A stretch of DNA of 64,000 bases from Nonomuraea jabiensis (GCF_014204795.1 NZ_JACHMB010000001.1:1178001-1242000); one strand, 5' to 3'. Positions 26,774 to 35,620 are shown, counted from the stretch's first letter. Translations and numbers: made by a program. The notes: a model not told the origin generated them from the letters alone.

Positions 26774-28002
26774 CCGGCTCCTCCTCCTTGTGGCGACTCC
26801 GTGGATCGGTCGGCCGTCCGCCGCGGCAGCCGCGCCCGGACGGCGAAGCCGCCCGCGTCCGTCGCCGCTGCCGTGAGGTCGCCGCCGAGCACCTCCACTC
26901 GCTCGCGCATCCCGATCAACCCGAGTCGCGAGCCCGGCTGCGCCGTGCCGGACGCGCGCGGAGCGGGCTCGTTGTCCACGGCGAGCGACACCGCGTCCGC
27001 CCCGACGCGTACGGACACGGTGGTCCTGGCTCCCGGCGCGTGCCGTACGACGTTGCTCAGCGCCTCCTGGACGATCCGGTAGACGGTGACGGACTCCACG
27101 GGAGAAAGTGACGGGGCGGGGCCGGAGACCGTGAGCTGGACGGGCACGCCCGCCCGGCGCACCGATTCGGTGAGTGCGCCGAGATCCTTCAGCCCGGGTT
27201 GCGGTGCGGTCCCCGGTACGTCGTCCGAGCCCCGCAGCGCGCCAAGCAGGTGCCGCATGTCCCGCAGGGACTCGCGGGCGGCCGCGTTGATGGCCGCGAA
27301 CTCCTCCGCGACCTCCTCGCTCACCCCGCCGCCGATCCGGTAGGGCGCGCTGGCGGCCTGTACGGCGATCACCGACATGTGATGGGCCACCACGTCGTGC
27401 AGTTCCCTGGCGATCCGCGCCCGTTCCTCGAGGATCCGGCGCCGCCCGAGCTCGTCGGCGACGCGTAAGGTGGCCAGCCGCCTCATGCGCCTGGCGTGGC
27501 CGAGGACCACAGCCAGCAGCAAGGCCAGTGTCCAGGCCAGCAACCCTCTGGACAGGCGGTCCGGCGCCGTGCTCTGCGGCACGGTCATGGCGATCCCGAC
27601 CGCGAACGTGACGACGACGGCGACGATCGTCACGCGCCGGACCGACGACAGCGCCAGCACGTACATGACGGGGAGCTGGGCCAGCGTCTGATCGAGCAAC
27701 CAGGGTTGCGGCACGACCGGGGCGTGCAGCGCCATCCCGAGGCCGGTGATCAGGGGCATGGCCGCCACCATGGCCATCCAGGCGGGCACCGGCCGGTACC
27801 ACGCCATGAGCACGGGTCCGGCGAGCAGGACCGCGGCCGGAACGGCGAGCACACCGAACTCGGCGGTCACGACATAGAAGGGCAGGTTGAAGATCAGGAG
27901 CGCCCCGGCCAGCACGGTGAACGACAGACGGCGGAGCATGGGCCGGCTCGTGCCCGGCGACGGGGGCACCCGGACGTACCATGCATCCAGAAGCGCCCCC
28001 AT
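26770..28002 (-). CDS. Two-component sensor histidine kinase (HisKA_3)
   Basis: 410 residues. About five or six membrane segments up to residue 170, then the phospho-acceptor box RARIARELHDVVAHHMSVIAVQA (His near residue 205) and the ATPase domain (VQEALSNVVRHAPGA, LGLIGMRERVEVLGG). Organisation and helix-only sensor match the DesK/NarX-like kinases common in actinomycetes. The signal is unknown. Translationally coupled to its regulator downstream. Confidence 0.93.
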   Translation of the reverse strand: MGALLDAWYVRVPPSPGTSRPMLRRLSFTVLAGALLIFNLPFYVVTAEFGVLAVPAAVLLAGPVLMAWYRPVPAWMAMVAAMPLITGLGMALHAPVVPQPWLLDQTLAQLPVMYVLALSSVRRVTIVAVVVTFAVGIAMTVPQSTAPDRLSRGLLAWTLALLLAVVLGHARRMRRLATLRVADELGRRRILEERARIARELHDVVAHHMSVIAVQAASAPYRIGGGVSEEVAEEFAAINAAARESLRDMRHLLGALRGSDDVPGTAPQPGLKDLGALTESVRRAGVPVQLTVSGPAPSLSPVESVTVYRIVQEALSNVVRHAPGARTTVSVRVGADAVSLAVDNEPAPRASGTAQPGSRLGLIGMRERVEVLGGDLTAAATDAGGFAVRARLPRRTADRSTESPQGGGAG

Positions 28003-28097
28003 AGATCACACCTTATGGCGTGCCCGAGAGCGGAGCCGGGGCGTTGCCGGGTCAGCCCTCCGGCGCGGTCTCGGTCGTCGGCTTCTTGGGCGGGCTG

Positions 28098-28172
28098 AAG
28101 CTGCAGTGGTGCGAACGTGGCGCCACCGGCGATCCCGATGATGGTCGGACCGGGCAGCAGGTGCCACGCGCC
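28098..28172 (-). pseudogene. Possible remnant of an MFS transporter helix
   Basis: In one minus-strand frame the segment TIIGIAGGATFAPL and its lead-in resemble the LLPG.xxxGIGxGxxFAPL helix of DHA2-type MFS transporters. Flanking codons on both sides drift into other frames, and no start or further helices are found. It may be the decayed end of a deleted transporter gene, or chance. Confidence 0.25.
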
Positions 28173-28348
28173 GGTGGTGGGGCCGGCCATCACCACGTGA
28201 CACCGCTCAGCCCGGCGGTGGCCAGCGCACCGCGCGTCCGGCACGGCCTCGCGGCCGCTGCCGCCGGACCGGCGAAGAAGTGGGTCTAGCTCCACCCCCC
28301 TGTACGTCCAGGCTCATACCGCGCCTCTCGTCCGCTTCCTAACGTCGT

Positions 28349-28408
28349 CACCACGACCGGCACCACGACCGGCACCACGACCGGCACCACGACCGGCACC
28401 ACGACCGA
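28349..28408. repeat. 12-bp tandem repeat, five copies
   Basis: Unit CACCACGACCGG at 28349, 28361, 28373, 28385 and 28397 (last copy ends CGA). It grades into irregular CGACGACGC units that run almost to the ribosome site of the acyltransferase, so it probably forms part of that gene's untranslated leader. Confidence 0.85.
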
Positions 28409-28485
28409 CGACGCACCGACGAGCCACCGACGACGCGCCGACGACGCATCGACAGCGCATCGACGACGCGAGGAAAGAGCGAGAC

Positions 28486-29637
28486 ATGGCAACCACTGAT
28501 CACCCGACCGCAGCCGCGCTTTCCGGCGCGTCACCCGGCCAGAGCACCGCGTCACCGCCGCGGCTGTGGTTCGTGGACAATCTGCGGACCCTGCTGACCT
28601 CTCTGGTGGTCCTGCACCACACCGCGATCATCTACAGCGGGCTCCCGCTCTGGTACTACACCGAGCAGCCCACCAGCGGCGCCGTCGGGCTCGGCCTGTC
28701 GGTCTTCCTGCTGGTCGACCAGGCATGGTTCATGGGCGCGTTCTTCCTGCTCTCCGGTTACTTCACGCCCGGGTCGTACGACCGCAAGGGCCCACGTGCC
28801 TTCCTCCGCGACCGGCTGATCCGCCTGGGAATCCCGCTGGCGGTGTTCTACTTCGTGCTCAACCCGATCCTGTGCCTGGTCTCCTACCGGGGCGGCTCGC
28901 CGCTCGACACCTACCTGGACACCATCGGCGCCGGACCCTTGTGGTTCGTGCTCGCGCTTCTCGTCTTCGACGGGACGTACGCCGCCTGGCGCCTGGCGAC
29001 CGGGAAACGCCCGCCGCGTAGCCGAACCCCCCGGCCGCCTGCCTTCCCGGCGGTGATCGGGTTCGTGCTGGTGCTGGCCCTGGCGACGTACGCCCTGCGG
29101 ATCGTGATCCCGCACGGCTTCTGGGTGCCGGTCATCGACTTCCCGACCAGCACCTACCTTCCGCAGTACATCAGCTTCTTCGTCCTGGGGACCGTGGCGT
29201 ACCGGCGCGGCTGGTTCCACGCCATCACCGCTCGGATGGGCTGGGCCGGGCTCGGCATGGCCGTCGGCGCCACCGTGGTGTTCCTCCCGCTGGCGCTGGC
29301 CGCCGGGCCCGACGCGTGGGCCGGGCACGGCACCCTGGGCTCGCTGTTCTACGCGCTGTGGGACTCCACCTTCGCGGTCGGCGTCGTTCTCGCGCTGCTC
29401 ACCCTGTTCCGCCGCCGACTGAACGCCCAGGGCCCGCTGCGCCGGTACCTGTCCGGTCATGCGTTCACGGTGTACGTCATCCACGCGTTCGTGGTGACGG
29501 CGGCGGGTTACGCCCTCGGCGGGCTGGCCCTGCCGACTTCTGCGAAATTCGCGATCGCGGCTGTCGTGGTGCTCCCGGCCTGTTTCGCACTCGCCGCGCC
29601 GATCCGCCGGCTTCCCGGCGTCCGCCGCGTGCTCTGA
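28486..29637 (+). CDS. Acyltransferase 3 family membrane protein
   Basis: 383 residues with about ten membrane helices. The N-terminal RLWFVDNLRTLLTSLVVLHHTAIIYSG (His pair near residue 44) and FFLLSGYFTPGSYDRKG, FLRDRLIRLGIPL are characteristic of acyltransferase 3 / OafA-like proteins that acylate exported sugars, lipids or antibiotics. Target unknown. Its start lies behind a repeat-filled leader, and it is followed by a hairpin- and repeat-rich gap. It is the last gene of the 17-30 kb accessory block. Confidence 0.87.
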   Translation: MATTDHPTAAALSGASPGQSTASPPRLWFVDNLRTLLTSLVVLHHTAIIYSGLPLWYYTEQPTSGAVGLGLSVFLLVDQAWFMGAFFLLSGYFTPGSYDRKGPRAFLRDRLIRLGIPLAVFYFVLNPILCLVSYRGGSPLDTYLDTIGAGPLWFVLALLVFDGTYAAWRLATGKRPPRSRTPRPPAFPAVIGFVLVLALATYALRIVIPHGFWVPVIDFPTSTYLPQYISFFVLGTVAYRRGWFHAITARMGWAGLGMAVGATVVFLPLALAAGPDAWAGHGTLGSLFYALWDSTFAVGVVLALLTLFRRRLNAQGPLRRYLSGHAFTVYVIHAFVVTAAGYALGGLALPTSAKFAIAAVVVLPACFALAAPIRRLPGVRRVL

Positions 29638-29999
29638 GAGCACCTTCTGTGGGGTTCGGGTTCGGTGACCATGCGGTTGAGCTTGGCGTGCTGGCTCTCA
29701 GACACGGTCGGCATCGGTTACAGGACAACCCAGGAATCCGCTGAAGTCAGGGCAACGGCGAGTCAGACCGCACCGGAAACCGCCTGCTCCCTCAGTCTCA
29801 CTGGGCAACGGGCGGGCTCAGCGAGCGGAGCGAGCGGGGGTTTCGGGGGGTCGAAGGGGGGCGTGAGCCCCCCTGGGAGGCGCTGCCCGGAGCTCCCCGG
29901 CGCGCAGCGCCCCCATTGCGGAGGACCATGCAGTTGCCCCCTGGGAGGCGCTGCCCGGAGCTTCCTCCGTCCCCTTGCGGAGGACCGGGCGGTTCCCGG
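29638..29999. repeat. Gap with strong hairpin and two ~68-bp repeat units
   Basis: 362 bp without a gene. A G-rich tract (GAGCGGAGCGAGCGGG) is followed by the hairpin GGGGGGC.GTGA.GCCCCCC near 29855-29873, which could end transcription from both sides. Then CCCCTGGGAGGCGCTG...TTGCGGAGGACC occurs at about 29869-29928 and again at about 29937-29983, the second copy with a shorter centre. This looks like a repeated extragenic palindrome family; other genomic copies cannot be checked here. Confidence 0.6.
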
Positions 30000-31577
30000 T
30001 CAGGTGGTTTTGTGGCCTGCGCGGAGGAGGCCGTACGTGACTGCCTGCTCCAGGGCCTGCCACGACGCGTCGATGATGTTCTCCGCCACCCCGACCGTGG
30101 CCCACTCGGACGTGTCGTCGCTGGAGGTGATGAGGACGCGGGTGATGGCGTCCGAGCCGTGAGTGCCCTCGAGTATGCGGACCTTGAAGTCCACCAGCTC
30201 CAGCTTCGCCAGCTCGGGGTAGAGCTGCTCCAGCCCCAGCCGCACGGCCTTGTCCAGGGCGTTGACGGGGCCGTTGCCCTCGCCCGTGGCGACGATGCGC
30301 TCGCCCTTGGCGTGGAGCTTGACGGTGGCCTCGCTGACCAGCTCGCCGCCCTTGGTCCGCTCCACGATCACCCGCCACGACTCGACCTCGAAGTGGCGCT
30401 TGCGCTCCCCCTCCACGGTGTCGCGCAGCAGCAGCTCGAACGACGCGTCCGCGGCCTCGAAGGTGAATCCGCGCGACTCCAGGTCCTTGACGCGTTCGAC
30501 CAGGGTCTTGGTGTGTTCGGGGGTGAGGTCGTAGCCGAGTTCGCGGCCCTTGAGCTCGACCGAGGCGCGGCCGGCCATGTCGGAGACGAGCATGCGCATG
30601 TCGTTGCCGACGGCGGCGGGGTCGATGTGCTGGTAGAGGTTGGGGTCGACCTTGATGGCGCTGGCGTGCAGGCCGGCCTTGTGGGCGAAGGCGGAGGTGC
30701 CCACGTACGGGGCGTGGGAGTTGGGGGTGACGTTGGTGACCTCGGTGATCGCGTGGGCGATGCGGGTCATGTCGGCGAGGGCGGCCGCCGGTACGAGGTC
30801 GAAGCCGCGCTTGAGCTGGAGGTTCGCCACGACCGTGAAGAGGTTGGCGTTGCCGGAGCGCTCGCCGTAGCCGTTCGCGCAGCCCTGTACGTGCGTGGCC
30901 CCGGCCCTGACGGCGGCCAGGGTGTTGGCGACGGCGCAGCCGGTGTCGTCGTGGCAGTGGATGCCGACGCGGGCGCTGGTCTGGACGGCCTCGTGGACGA
31001 TCTCGGCCAGCTCGTCGGGGAGCATGCCGCCGTTGGTGTCGCACAGGGCGATGACGTCGGCCCCGGCTTCGGCGGCGGTCCTGAGGACTTCGAGCGCGTA
31101 GGCTGGATTGGACTTGTAACCGTCGAAGAAGTGCTCGGCATCGAGGAAGACTCGCTGTCCCCCCGCACGAAGGTGAGAGACCGTGTCGCGGATCATCGCG
31201 AGGTTCTCCTGGAGAGTCGTGCGGAGGGCCAGCTCCACGTGCCGGTCGTGGCTCTTGGCGACAAGGGTCACGACCGGCGCGCCGGATTCGCGCAATGCGG
31301 CCACCAATGGATCGTCGGCTGCCTTCACACCGGCCCGGCGGGTCGCACCGAACGCGGCGAGCTGCGCGTGCTTCAGGTCCAGCTCTGTTCGAGCACGCCT
31401 GAAGAACTCTGTGTCCTTGGGGTTGGCGCCCGGCCAGCCCCCTTCGATGAAACCGACGCCAAGGCCGTCCAGGTGCCGCGCGACGGCGAGCTTGTCGGCG
31501 ACGGTGAGGTTGAGCCCCTCCTGCTGGGCGCCGTCACGCAGCGTCGTGTCGTATACGTGGAAGCGGTCGTCGGCCAT
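30000..31577 (-). CDS. cimA: (R)-citramalate synthase
   Basis: 525 residues. HMGL-like TIM barrel: YDTTLRDGAQQEGLNLTVADK at the N-terminus, metal ligands in GIHCHDDTGCAVANTLAAV, NGYGERSGNANL, followed by a communication region and a C-terminal LeuA-type regulatory domain (about 400-525). Length and the GAQQEG motif fit CimA rather than LeuA. It condenses acetyl-CoA with pyruvate, giving a threonine-independent route to isoleucine through LeuCD and LeuB. ATG 31577 gives MADDRFHVYDTTLRDG. Preceded by a leader-peptide attenuator. Some databases label this family LeuA2. Confidence 0.93.
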   Translation of the reverse strand: MADDRFHVYDTTLRDGAQQEGLNLTVADKLAVARHLDGLGVGFIEGGWPGANPKDTEFFRRARTELDLKHAQLAAFGATRRAGVKAADDPLVAALRESGAPVVTLVAKSHDRHVELALRTTLQENLAMIRDTVSHLRAGGQRVFLDAEHFFDGYKSNPAYALEVLRTAAEAGADVIALCDTNGGMLPDELAEIVHEAVQTSARVGIHCHDDTGCAVANTLAAVRAGATHVQGCANGYGERSGNANLFTVVANLQLKRGFDLVPAAALADMTRIAHAITEVTNVTPNSHAPYVGTSAFAHKAGLHASAIKVDPNLYQHIDPAAVGNDMRMLVSDMAGRASVELKGRELGYDLTPEHTKTLVERVKDLESRGFTFEAADASFELLLRDTVEGERKRHFEVESWRVIVERTKGGELVSEATVKLHAKGERIVATGEGNGPVNALDKAVRLGLEQLYPELAKLELVDFKVRILEGTHGSDAITRVLITSSDDTSEWATVGVAENIIDASWQALEQAVTYGLLRAGHKTT

Positions 31578-31610
31578 GAGTCTCTCTTCTCTGGAAGTCC
31601 TCTGGAAAGC

Positions 31611-31640
31611 AAAAAGACCCCTCACGGACGTGAGAGGTCT
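31611..31640 (-). terminator. Attenuator terminator upstream of cimA
   Basis: On the minus strand the arms AGACC-CTCACG (via one mismatch) close over a 2-nt loop, then TTTTT follows (31611-31615). It lies between the leader peptide and the cimA start, so it is a conditional terminator. Its 3' arm plus T-run can alternatively pair with the loop of the upstream hairpin (GGTGTCCTTT on the plus strand, 31651-31660): 9 of 10 positions including one G-U. Confidence 0.85.
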
Positions 31641-31674
31641 GCGCGCTGGCGGTGTCCTTTGTCAGCCAGCGCGC
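31641..31674 (-). promoter_or_regulatory. Pause hairpin of the cimA attenuator
   Basis: Perfect 10-bp stem GCGCGCTGGC (31641-31650 with 31665-31674) and a 14-nt loop. Its 5' arm is formed by the last codons of the leader peptide, so a translating ribosome decides whether it folds. Confidence 0.8.
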
Positions 31675-31703
31675 CTGCCGATAATGAGCAGACCGTAGAA
31701 CAT
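31662..31703 (-). CDS. cimA leader peptide (13 residues)
   Basis: Short ORF MFYGLLIIGRRAG followed by TGA. Four consecutive branched-chain codons (Leu-Leu-Ile-Ile; CTG CTC ATT ATC) precede a perfect hairpin and a T-tailed terminator, the arrangement of classical ribosome-mediated attenuators such as ilv and leu. When charged tRNA-Leu or tRNA-Ile is scarce the ribosome would stall on LLII and let transcription enter cimA. The ribosome site GGGCGG is weak. Regulation by isoleucine or leucine is inferred from the codons. Confidence 0.75.
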   Translation of the reverse strand: MFYGLLIIGRRAG

Positions 31704-31770
31704 GGTGCCGCCCAGTCTGCCATACGCATTCAGCATCTGGCACATCGATCTCAGCTTCTGGGACAAGCCT

Positions 31771-32415
31771 TTACACCGTGACCCCGCCGCCACCTGTGAT
31801 GACGTGCTCGAGCGCGGCCGGGTCGAACGCCTCGTTGCCCAGCAGCCGCCCGTCGAGCAGCACCGTGGGCGTGCCCTGGAGGCGCACCTTCGCCGTCTCC
31901 GCCAGGTGGGCCTGCGCGTACGACTGCGACCTGACGCACTCGTCCACCGACGCCCCCGCCTGCCTGGCGGCCTTGACCAGCTCCTCGACGGCGAATCCGG
32001 ACGCCTGGCCGTGCGGCGCGGGCTGCATGGCGTACAGCTCGTCCCTGAAGGTGAGCCAGCTCTCCTCGGGGACGCAGCGGGCGGCAGCGGCGGCGCGGAT
32101 GGAGTTGGAGCGCATGGGCTCTTCCTGGAAGATCGTCACCGGGTGGAAGACGATCTTGACCTTGCCCTCCATGGCGAGCTTCCTGATGATCCCGTCCACC
32201 TTGGCGTGCATGTCCTTGCAGACCGGGCAGTCGAAGTCCTCGTACACGTCCAGCACGGGGGCGTCCGCGCCCCGGTCGGCCAGGACCATGGACCCGTCCA
32301 CCTGCCGGGTCAGCCGCACCCCCTCGGACGACCGGCCCGGCTCCGAGAACGACAGCACCCCGAGTACGGCGATGGCCACGCACGCGAGCGCCACCGCCAG
32401 CAACCGCTTCATCAT
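31771..32415 (-). CDS. DsbA-family thioredoxin-like secreted protein
   Basis: 214 residues with an N-terminal signal or anchor (KRLLAVALACVAIAVLGVLSF). Thioredoxin_4/DsbA fold with active site CPVC at residues 63-66 in YEDFDCPVCKDMH, and the cis-Pro loop in LQGTPTVLLDG. Probably an extracytoplasmic disulfide oxidoreductase. Same strand as cimA and 193 bp upstream of it, so some cimA transcription may come from here. Divergent from the O-methyltransferase. Confidence 0.87.
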   Translation of the reverse strand: MMKRLLAVALACVAIAVLGVLSFSEPGRSSEGVRLTRQVDGSMVLADRGADAPVLDVYEDFDCPVCKDMHAKVDGIIRKLAMEGKVKIVFHPVTIFQEEPMRSNSIRAAAAARCVPEESWLTFRDELYAMQPAPHGQASGFAVEELVKAARQAGASVDECVRSQSYAQAHLAETAKVRLQGTPTVLLDGRLLGNEAFDPAALEHVITGGGGVTV

Positions 32416-32474
32416 CAGCCCACTCTCACCTCATTGATCGCGCAGACCCTACCCGATGCCGGGAGAATGGACAT

Positions 32475-33119
32475 ATGAAGGCATACCTCCTCGATCCCGC
32501 TGTAGCACAGTACGTCCTCGCGCACACGACGGCGCCCGACCCCCTGCTGGACGAGCTGGCGAAGGAGACGCTCAGCGTCACCGGAGACGCCGCCGGCATG
32601 CAGATCTCCCCCGACCAGGGCACCTTCCTGACCATGATCACCCAGCTCGTGGCGCCCCAGGTCGTCGTCGAGGTGGGGACGTTCACCGGCTACTCGTCCG
32701 TGTGCATCGCCAGGGGCCTGTCCGGCGGGCGGCTGCACTGCTTCGACGTGAGCGACGAGTGGACCTCCATCGCGCGCCGCTACTGGCGCGAGGCCGGGGT
32801 GGAGGACCGCGTGACGCTCACGCTCGGGCCCGCGCTGGAGACGCTCGCCGCCTTCGACCAGACCGTCGACCTGGCCTTCCTCGACGCCGACAAGGGCAAC
32901 TACCCCGGCTACTACGAGCTGCTCATGGAGCGCCTGCGACCCGGCGGGCTGATCGTGGCGGACAACACGCTGCGCCGGGGCCACGTGGCGGACCCGGCGC
33001 ACGAGGAGCAGACCACCGTGGAGATCCGGCAGTTCAACGACCTGGTGATGGAGGATCCGCGGGTGACGGTCCTCATGCTGCCGGTGGCGGACGGGATGAC
33101 CCTGATCAGGAAGAACTAG
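32475..33119 (+). CDS. CCoAOMT-like O-methyltransferase
   Basis: 214 residues. VVVEVGTFTGYSSVCIARGL is the SAM motif I, CFDVSDEW the acidic residue region, LAFLDADKGNYPGYYELLMERLRPGGLIVADNTLRRG the metal-binding Asp and post-II motif of the caffeoyl-CoA/catechol methyltransferase family. Mg-dependent; the acceptor is probably a catechol-type phenol. Stand-alone gene convergent with ilvE (39 bp between stops). Confidence 0.92.
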   Translation: MKAYLLDPAVAQYVLAHTTAPDPLLDELAKETLSVTGDAAGMQISPDQGTFLTMITQLVAPQVVVEVGTFTGYSSVCIARGLSGGRLHCFDVSDEWTSIARRYWREAGVEDRVTLTLGPALETLAAFDQTVDLAFLDADKGNYPGYYELLMERLRPGGLIVADNTLRRGHVADPAHEEQTTVEIRQFNDLVMEDPRVTVLMLPVADGMTLIRKN

Positions 33120-33158
33120 CGGGCGGCGGCCGGGCCCTGACGGACCCGGCCGTCCCAA

Positions 33159-34256
33159 CTAGACGATCTTGTGGATCCAGTTGTGGGTGTCGGGGCGGGC
33201 CCCGTACTGGATGCCCACCAGCTCCTCGCGCACCCGCATCGTCACCGGGCCGGGGTTGCCGTCGGCGACGATCCAGGAGCGGTCGGCGCCCTTCACCGTG
33301 CCCACCGGCGTGACCACGGCCGCGGTCCCGCACGCGAACACCTCGGTGAGCTCACCGGACTCGCATCCGGCCTGCCACTCGTCGATCGAGATGAGGCGCT
33401 CCTCGGTCTCCAGGCCCAGGTCGCCGGCCAGCTCCAGGATGGAGTCCCTGGTGATGCCGGGCAGCAGGGTGCCGGTCAGCGCGGGGGTGACGAGCTTGTC
33501 GCCGAAGACGAAGAACAGGTTCATCCCGCCCATCTCCTCGACGTACCTGTGCTCGTGGGCGTCCAGCCACACCACCTGGTCGCAGCCCTTCTCCACGGCC
33601 TGCCGCTGCGCGACGAACGCGGCCGCGTAGTTGCCGCCGCACTTGGCGAAGCCCGTGCCGCCGGGGGCGGCCCGCGTGTACTCGGTGGACAGCCAGACGG
33701 AGACGGGCTTGAGCCCGCCCGTGAAGTACGAGGCCGCCGGGGAGGCGATGACCATGTACTTGTACGACTTCGAGGGGTAGTTGACGCCCAGCCCGGCCTG
33801 GGTGGCGATCATGAAGGGGCGCAGGTAGAGGCTGTGCCCCTCGGTCGTGGGCACCCACTCCCTGTCGGTCTGGACGAGGAGTTCGAGCGACTCCACGAAC
33901 GCCTCCTCCGGCAGCTCCGGCATGGCCATCCGGAGCGCGGAGCGGTTGAAGCGGGCGGCGTTCGCGTACGGGCGGAACGCGACGATCGACCCGTTGGCCT
34001 GGCGGTAGGCCTTGAGCCCCTCGAACAGCTCCTGCGCGTAGTGGAAGACCGAGGTGGCCGGGTCGAGCGAGAGCGGGCCGTACGGCAGGAGCTTGGCGTC
34101 GTGCCAGCCCTGCCCCTCGGTGTAGTCGATCGAGACCATGTGATCCGTGAAGGTCTGCCCGAAGCCGGGGTTCGCCAGTACCTGCTCCCGCTCGGCCGCG
34201 GTGCGAGCGTGGTCGGATAGCTGCACGTCGAAGCTGAGCTTCTGAGCGATGGTCAT
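33159..34256 (-). CDS. ilvE: Branched-chain amino acid aminotransferase
   Basis: 365 residues, PLP fold type [17 protein letters not shown] near residue 70, the PLP lysine in [15 protein letters not shown] (near residue 205), and [14 protein letters not shown]. Makes leucine, isoleucine and valine from the 2-oxo acids. ATG 34256 preceded by AGAGAAGGAC. It is downstream of leuB on the same strand but leuB ends in a T-tailed terminator, so ilvE has its own promoter in the 215-bp gap. Confidence 0.96.
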   Translation of the reverse strand: MTIAQKLSFDVQLSDHARTAAEREQVLANPGFGQTFTDHMVSIDYTEGQGWHDAKLLPYGPLSLDPATSVFHYAQELFEGLKAYRQANGSIVAFRPYANAARFNRSALRMAMPELPEEAFVESLELLVQTDREWVPTTEGHSLYLRPFMIATQAGLGVNYPSKSYKYMVIASPAASYFTGGLKPVSVWLSTEYTRAAPGGTGFAKCGGNYAAAFVAQRQAVEKGCDQVVWLDAHEHRYVEEMGGMNLFFVFGDKLVTPALTGTLLPGITRDSILELAGDLGLETEERLISIDEWQAGCESGELTEVFACGTAAVVTPVGTVKGADRSWIVADGNPGPVTMRVREELVGIQYGARPDTHNWIHKIV

Positions 34257-34414
34257 GACGTCAGTCCTTCTCTCTGCGAATCTGCCCAAATCTACAGAAA
34301 ACTGCGGATCGGTGCTGGTGAGCGGGCGCCGCCCGGAAGGCGGCCCCGTACTTCCTATTGTCTCGCTATATGGGATGGCAAGCGGCCGATGGGGTGATCA
34401 GCCCTTTTGGACGC

Positions 34415-34453
34415 AAAAAAGCGCCTGGCGGCCCTCGTCGGACCACCAGGCGC
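34415..34453 (-). terminator. Intrinsic terminator after leuB
   Basis: 11-bp stem GCGCCTGG.GG / CC.CCAGGCGC (34421-34431 with 34443-34453, one mismatch) followed on the minus strand by six T (34415-34420). It starts 19 bp after the leuB stop. Confidence 0.88.
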
Positions 34454-34471
34454 GTTCGTGGCTAGGCGGTC

Positions 34472-35518
34472 CTAGCCGGATACTCGCGCGGTGATGTCGT
34501 CACCGATCTCGTGGGTGGTGCGACCCGCCCAGCCGGTCAGCCGCTCGAGGATGTCATCGGCGACCGCCTGCTCGACCTTGGCCGCCTCGGCGTGCAGGCC
34601 GAGGTGGTCGAGGAGCATGGCGACGGACAGGATGGTCGCGGTCGGGTCGGCCTTGCCCTGGCCGGCGATGTCGGGGGCGCTGCCGTGCACCGGCTCGAAC
34701 ATGCTCGGCGCGGACCGCTCGGGGTTGATGTTGCCGCTGGCGGCCAGGCCGATGCCGCCGGCGATGGCGGCGCCCAGGTCGGTGATGATGTCGCCGAACA
34801 GGTTGTCGGTGACGACCACGTCGAACCGCTCCGGCTGGGTCACGAAGAACATCGAGGCCGCGTCGATGTGGCAGTAGTCGGTCGTGACGTCGGGGTACTC
34901 CGCCGCCAGGCGGTTGACCGTGCGCTGCCACAGGTCACCGGCGAAGGTGAGGACGTTGGTCTTGTGGACGAGCGTCAGCTTCTTGCGCGGCCGCGTGGTG
35001 GCCTTCTCGAAGGCGTAGCGCACCACGCGCTCGACACCGTAGGCGGTGTTGAGCGACTCCTGGGTGGCGATCTCGTGCGGGGTGCCGCGCCGCATGGCGC
35101 CACCGGTGCCCGCGTAGAGGCCCTCGGTGCCCTCGCGGACGACGATCATGTCGATGTTCTCCGCCGGCGTGTCGGCCAGCGGGGTCGCCACGCCGGGGAA
35201 CAGCTTGACCGGGCGCAGGTTGACGTAGTGGTCGAACTCGAAGCGCAGCCGCAGCAGCAGATCGCGCTCGAGGATGCCCGGCGGCACGCTGGGGTCGCCC
35301 ACGGCGCCGAGCAGGATCGCGTCGTAGCCGCGCAGCTCTTCGAGCACGGCGTCGGGCAGCGTCTCACCGGTACGGTGATAGCGTGCGGCCCCCAGGTCGT
35401 AGTGCGTGGGCTCGATCTTCGTGCCAACTGCCTCCAGGACCTTGAGTCCTTCGGCCACGACCTCGGTGCCGATCCCATCGCCGGGGATGACGGCCAGACG
35501 GATGTTACGCGACTCCAT
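34472..35518 (-). CDS. leuB: 3-isopropylmalate dehydrogenase
   Basis: 348 residues. [18 protein letters not shown], substrate arginines in [20 protein letters not shown], catalytic Tyr/Lys in [14 protein letters not shown], metal Asp in [21 protein letters not shown] site [14 protein letters not shown]. Oxidises 3-isopropylmalate in leucine synthesis and 3-methylmalate in the citramalate route. Divergent from the riboswitch-controlled NlpC/P60 gene; ribosome site weak (GGTAAGG). Confidence 0.96.
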   Translation of the reverse strand: MESRNIRLAVIPGDGIGTEVVAEGLKVLEAVGTKIEPTHYDLGAARYHRTGETLPDAVLEELRGYDAILLGAVGDPSVPPGILERDLLLRLRFEFDHYVNLRPVKLFPGVATPLADTPAENIDMIVVREGTEGLYAGTGGAMRRGTPHEIATQESLNTAYGVERVVRYAFEKATTRPRKKLTLVHKTNVLTFAGDLWQRTVNRLAAEYPDVTTDYCHIDAASMFFVTQPERFDVVVTDNLFGDIITDLGAAIAGGIGLAASGNINPERSAPSMFEPVHGSAPDIAGQGKADPTATILSVAMLLDHLGLHAEAAKVEQAVADDILERLTGWAGRTTHEIGDDITARVSG

Positions 35519-35568
35519 GGGCGGTACCTTACCGCGTCGTCTCGACTGACGAACACTTCATCTCATTT

Positions 35569-35591
35569 TACGGACGCCCTCTTTGTCCGTA
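35569..35591. promoter_or_regulatory. Inverted repeat upstream of leuB
   Basis: Arms TACGGAC and GTCCGTA separated by 9 bp, 51 bp upstream of the leuB start. Could be an operator or a hairpin early in the leuB transcript; the binding protein is not evident. Confidence 0.4.
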
Positions 35592-35620
35592 TTGCGGTTC
35601 TTTGACCGTTTCGTTAAAGT
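35592..35620 (+). promoter_or_regulatory. Candidate promoter of riboswitch/NlpC-P60 transcript
   Basis: TTGCGG (35592-35597) and TAAAGT (35615-35620) are 17 bp apart, fitting a vegetative promoter that would start transcription just before the riboswitch. Confidence 0.4.

Larger units (their letters stand above)
28003..28485. other. 483-bp intergenic region with gene remnant and short repeats
   Basis: No intact gene. From 28098 to 28172 a minus-strand remnant resembles an MFS transporter helix (listed separately), and 28349-28408 is a 12-bp repeat. The rest, up to the acyltransferase start, is a CGACGACGC-rich continuation of the repeat with an AGGAAAG ribosome site. Confidence 0.5.

Noticed and set aside
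28486..28560. Antisense ORF with VVVPVVVP repeats over the 12-bp repeat
   Set aside because: It is only the translation of the DNA repeat on the minus strand, with no signal or ribosome site.
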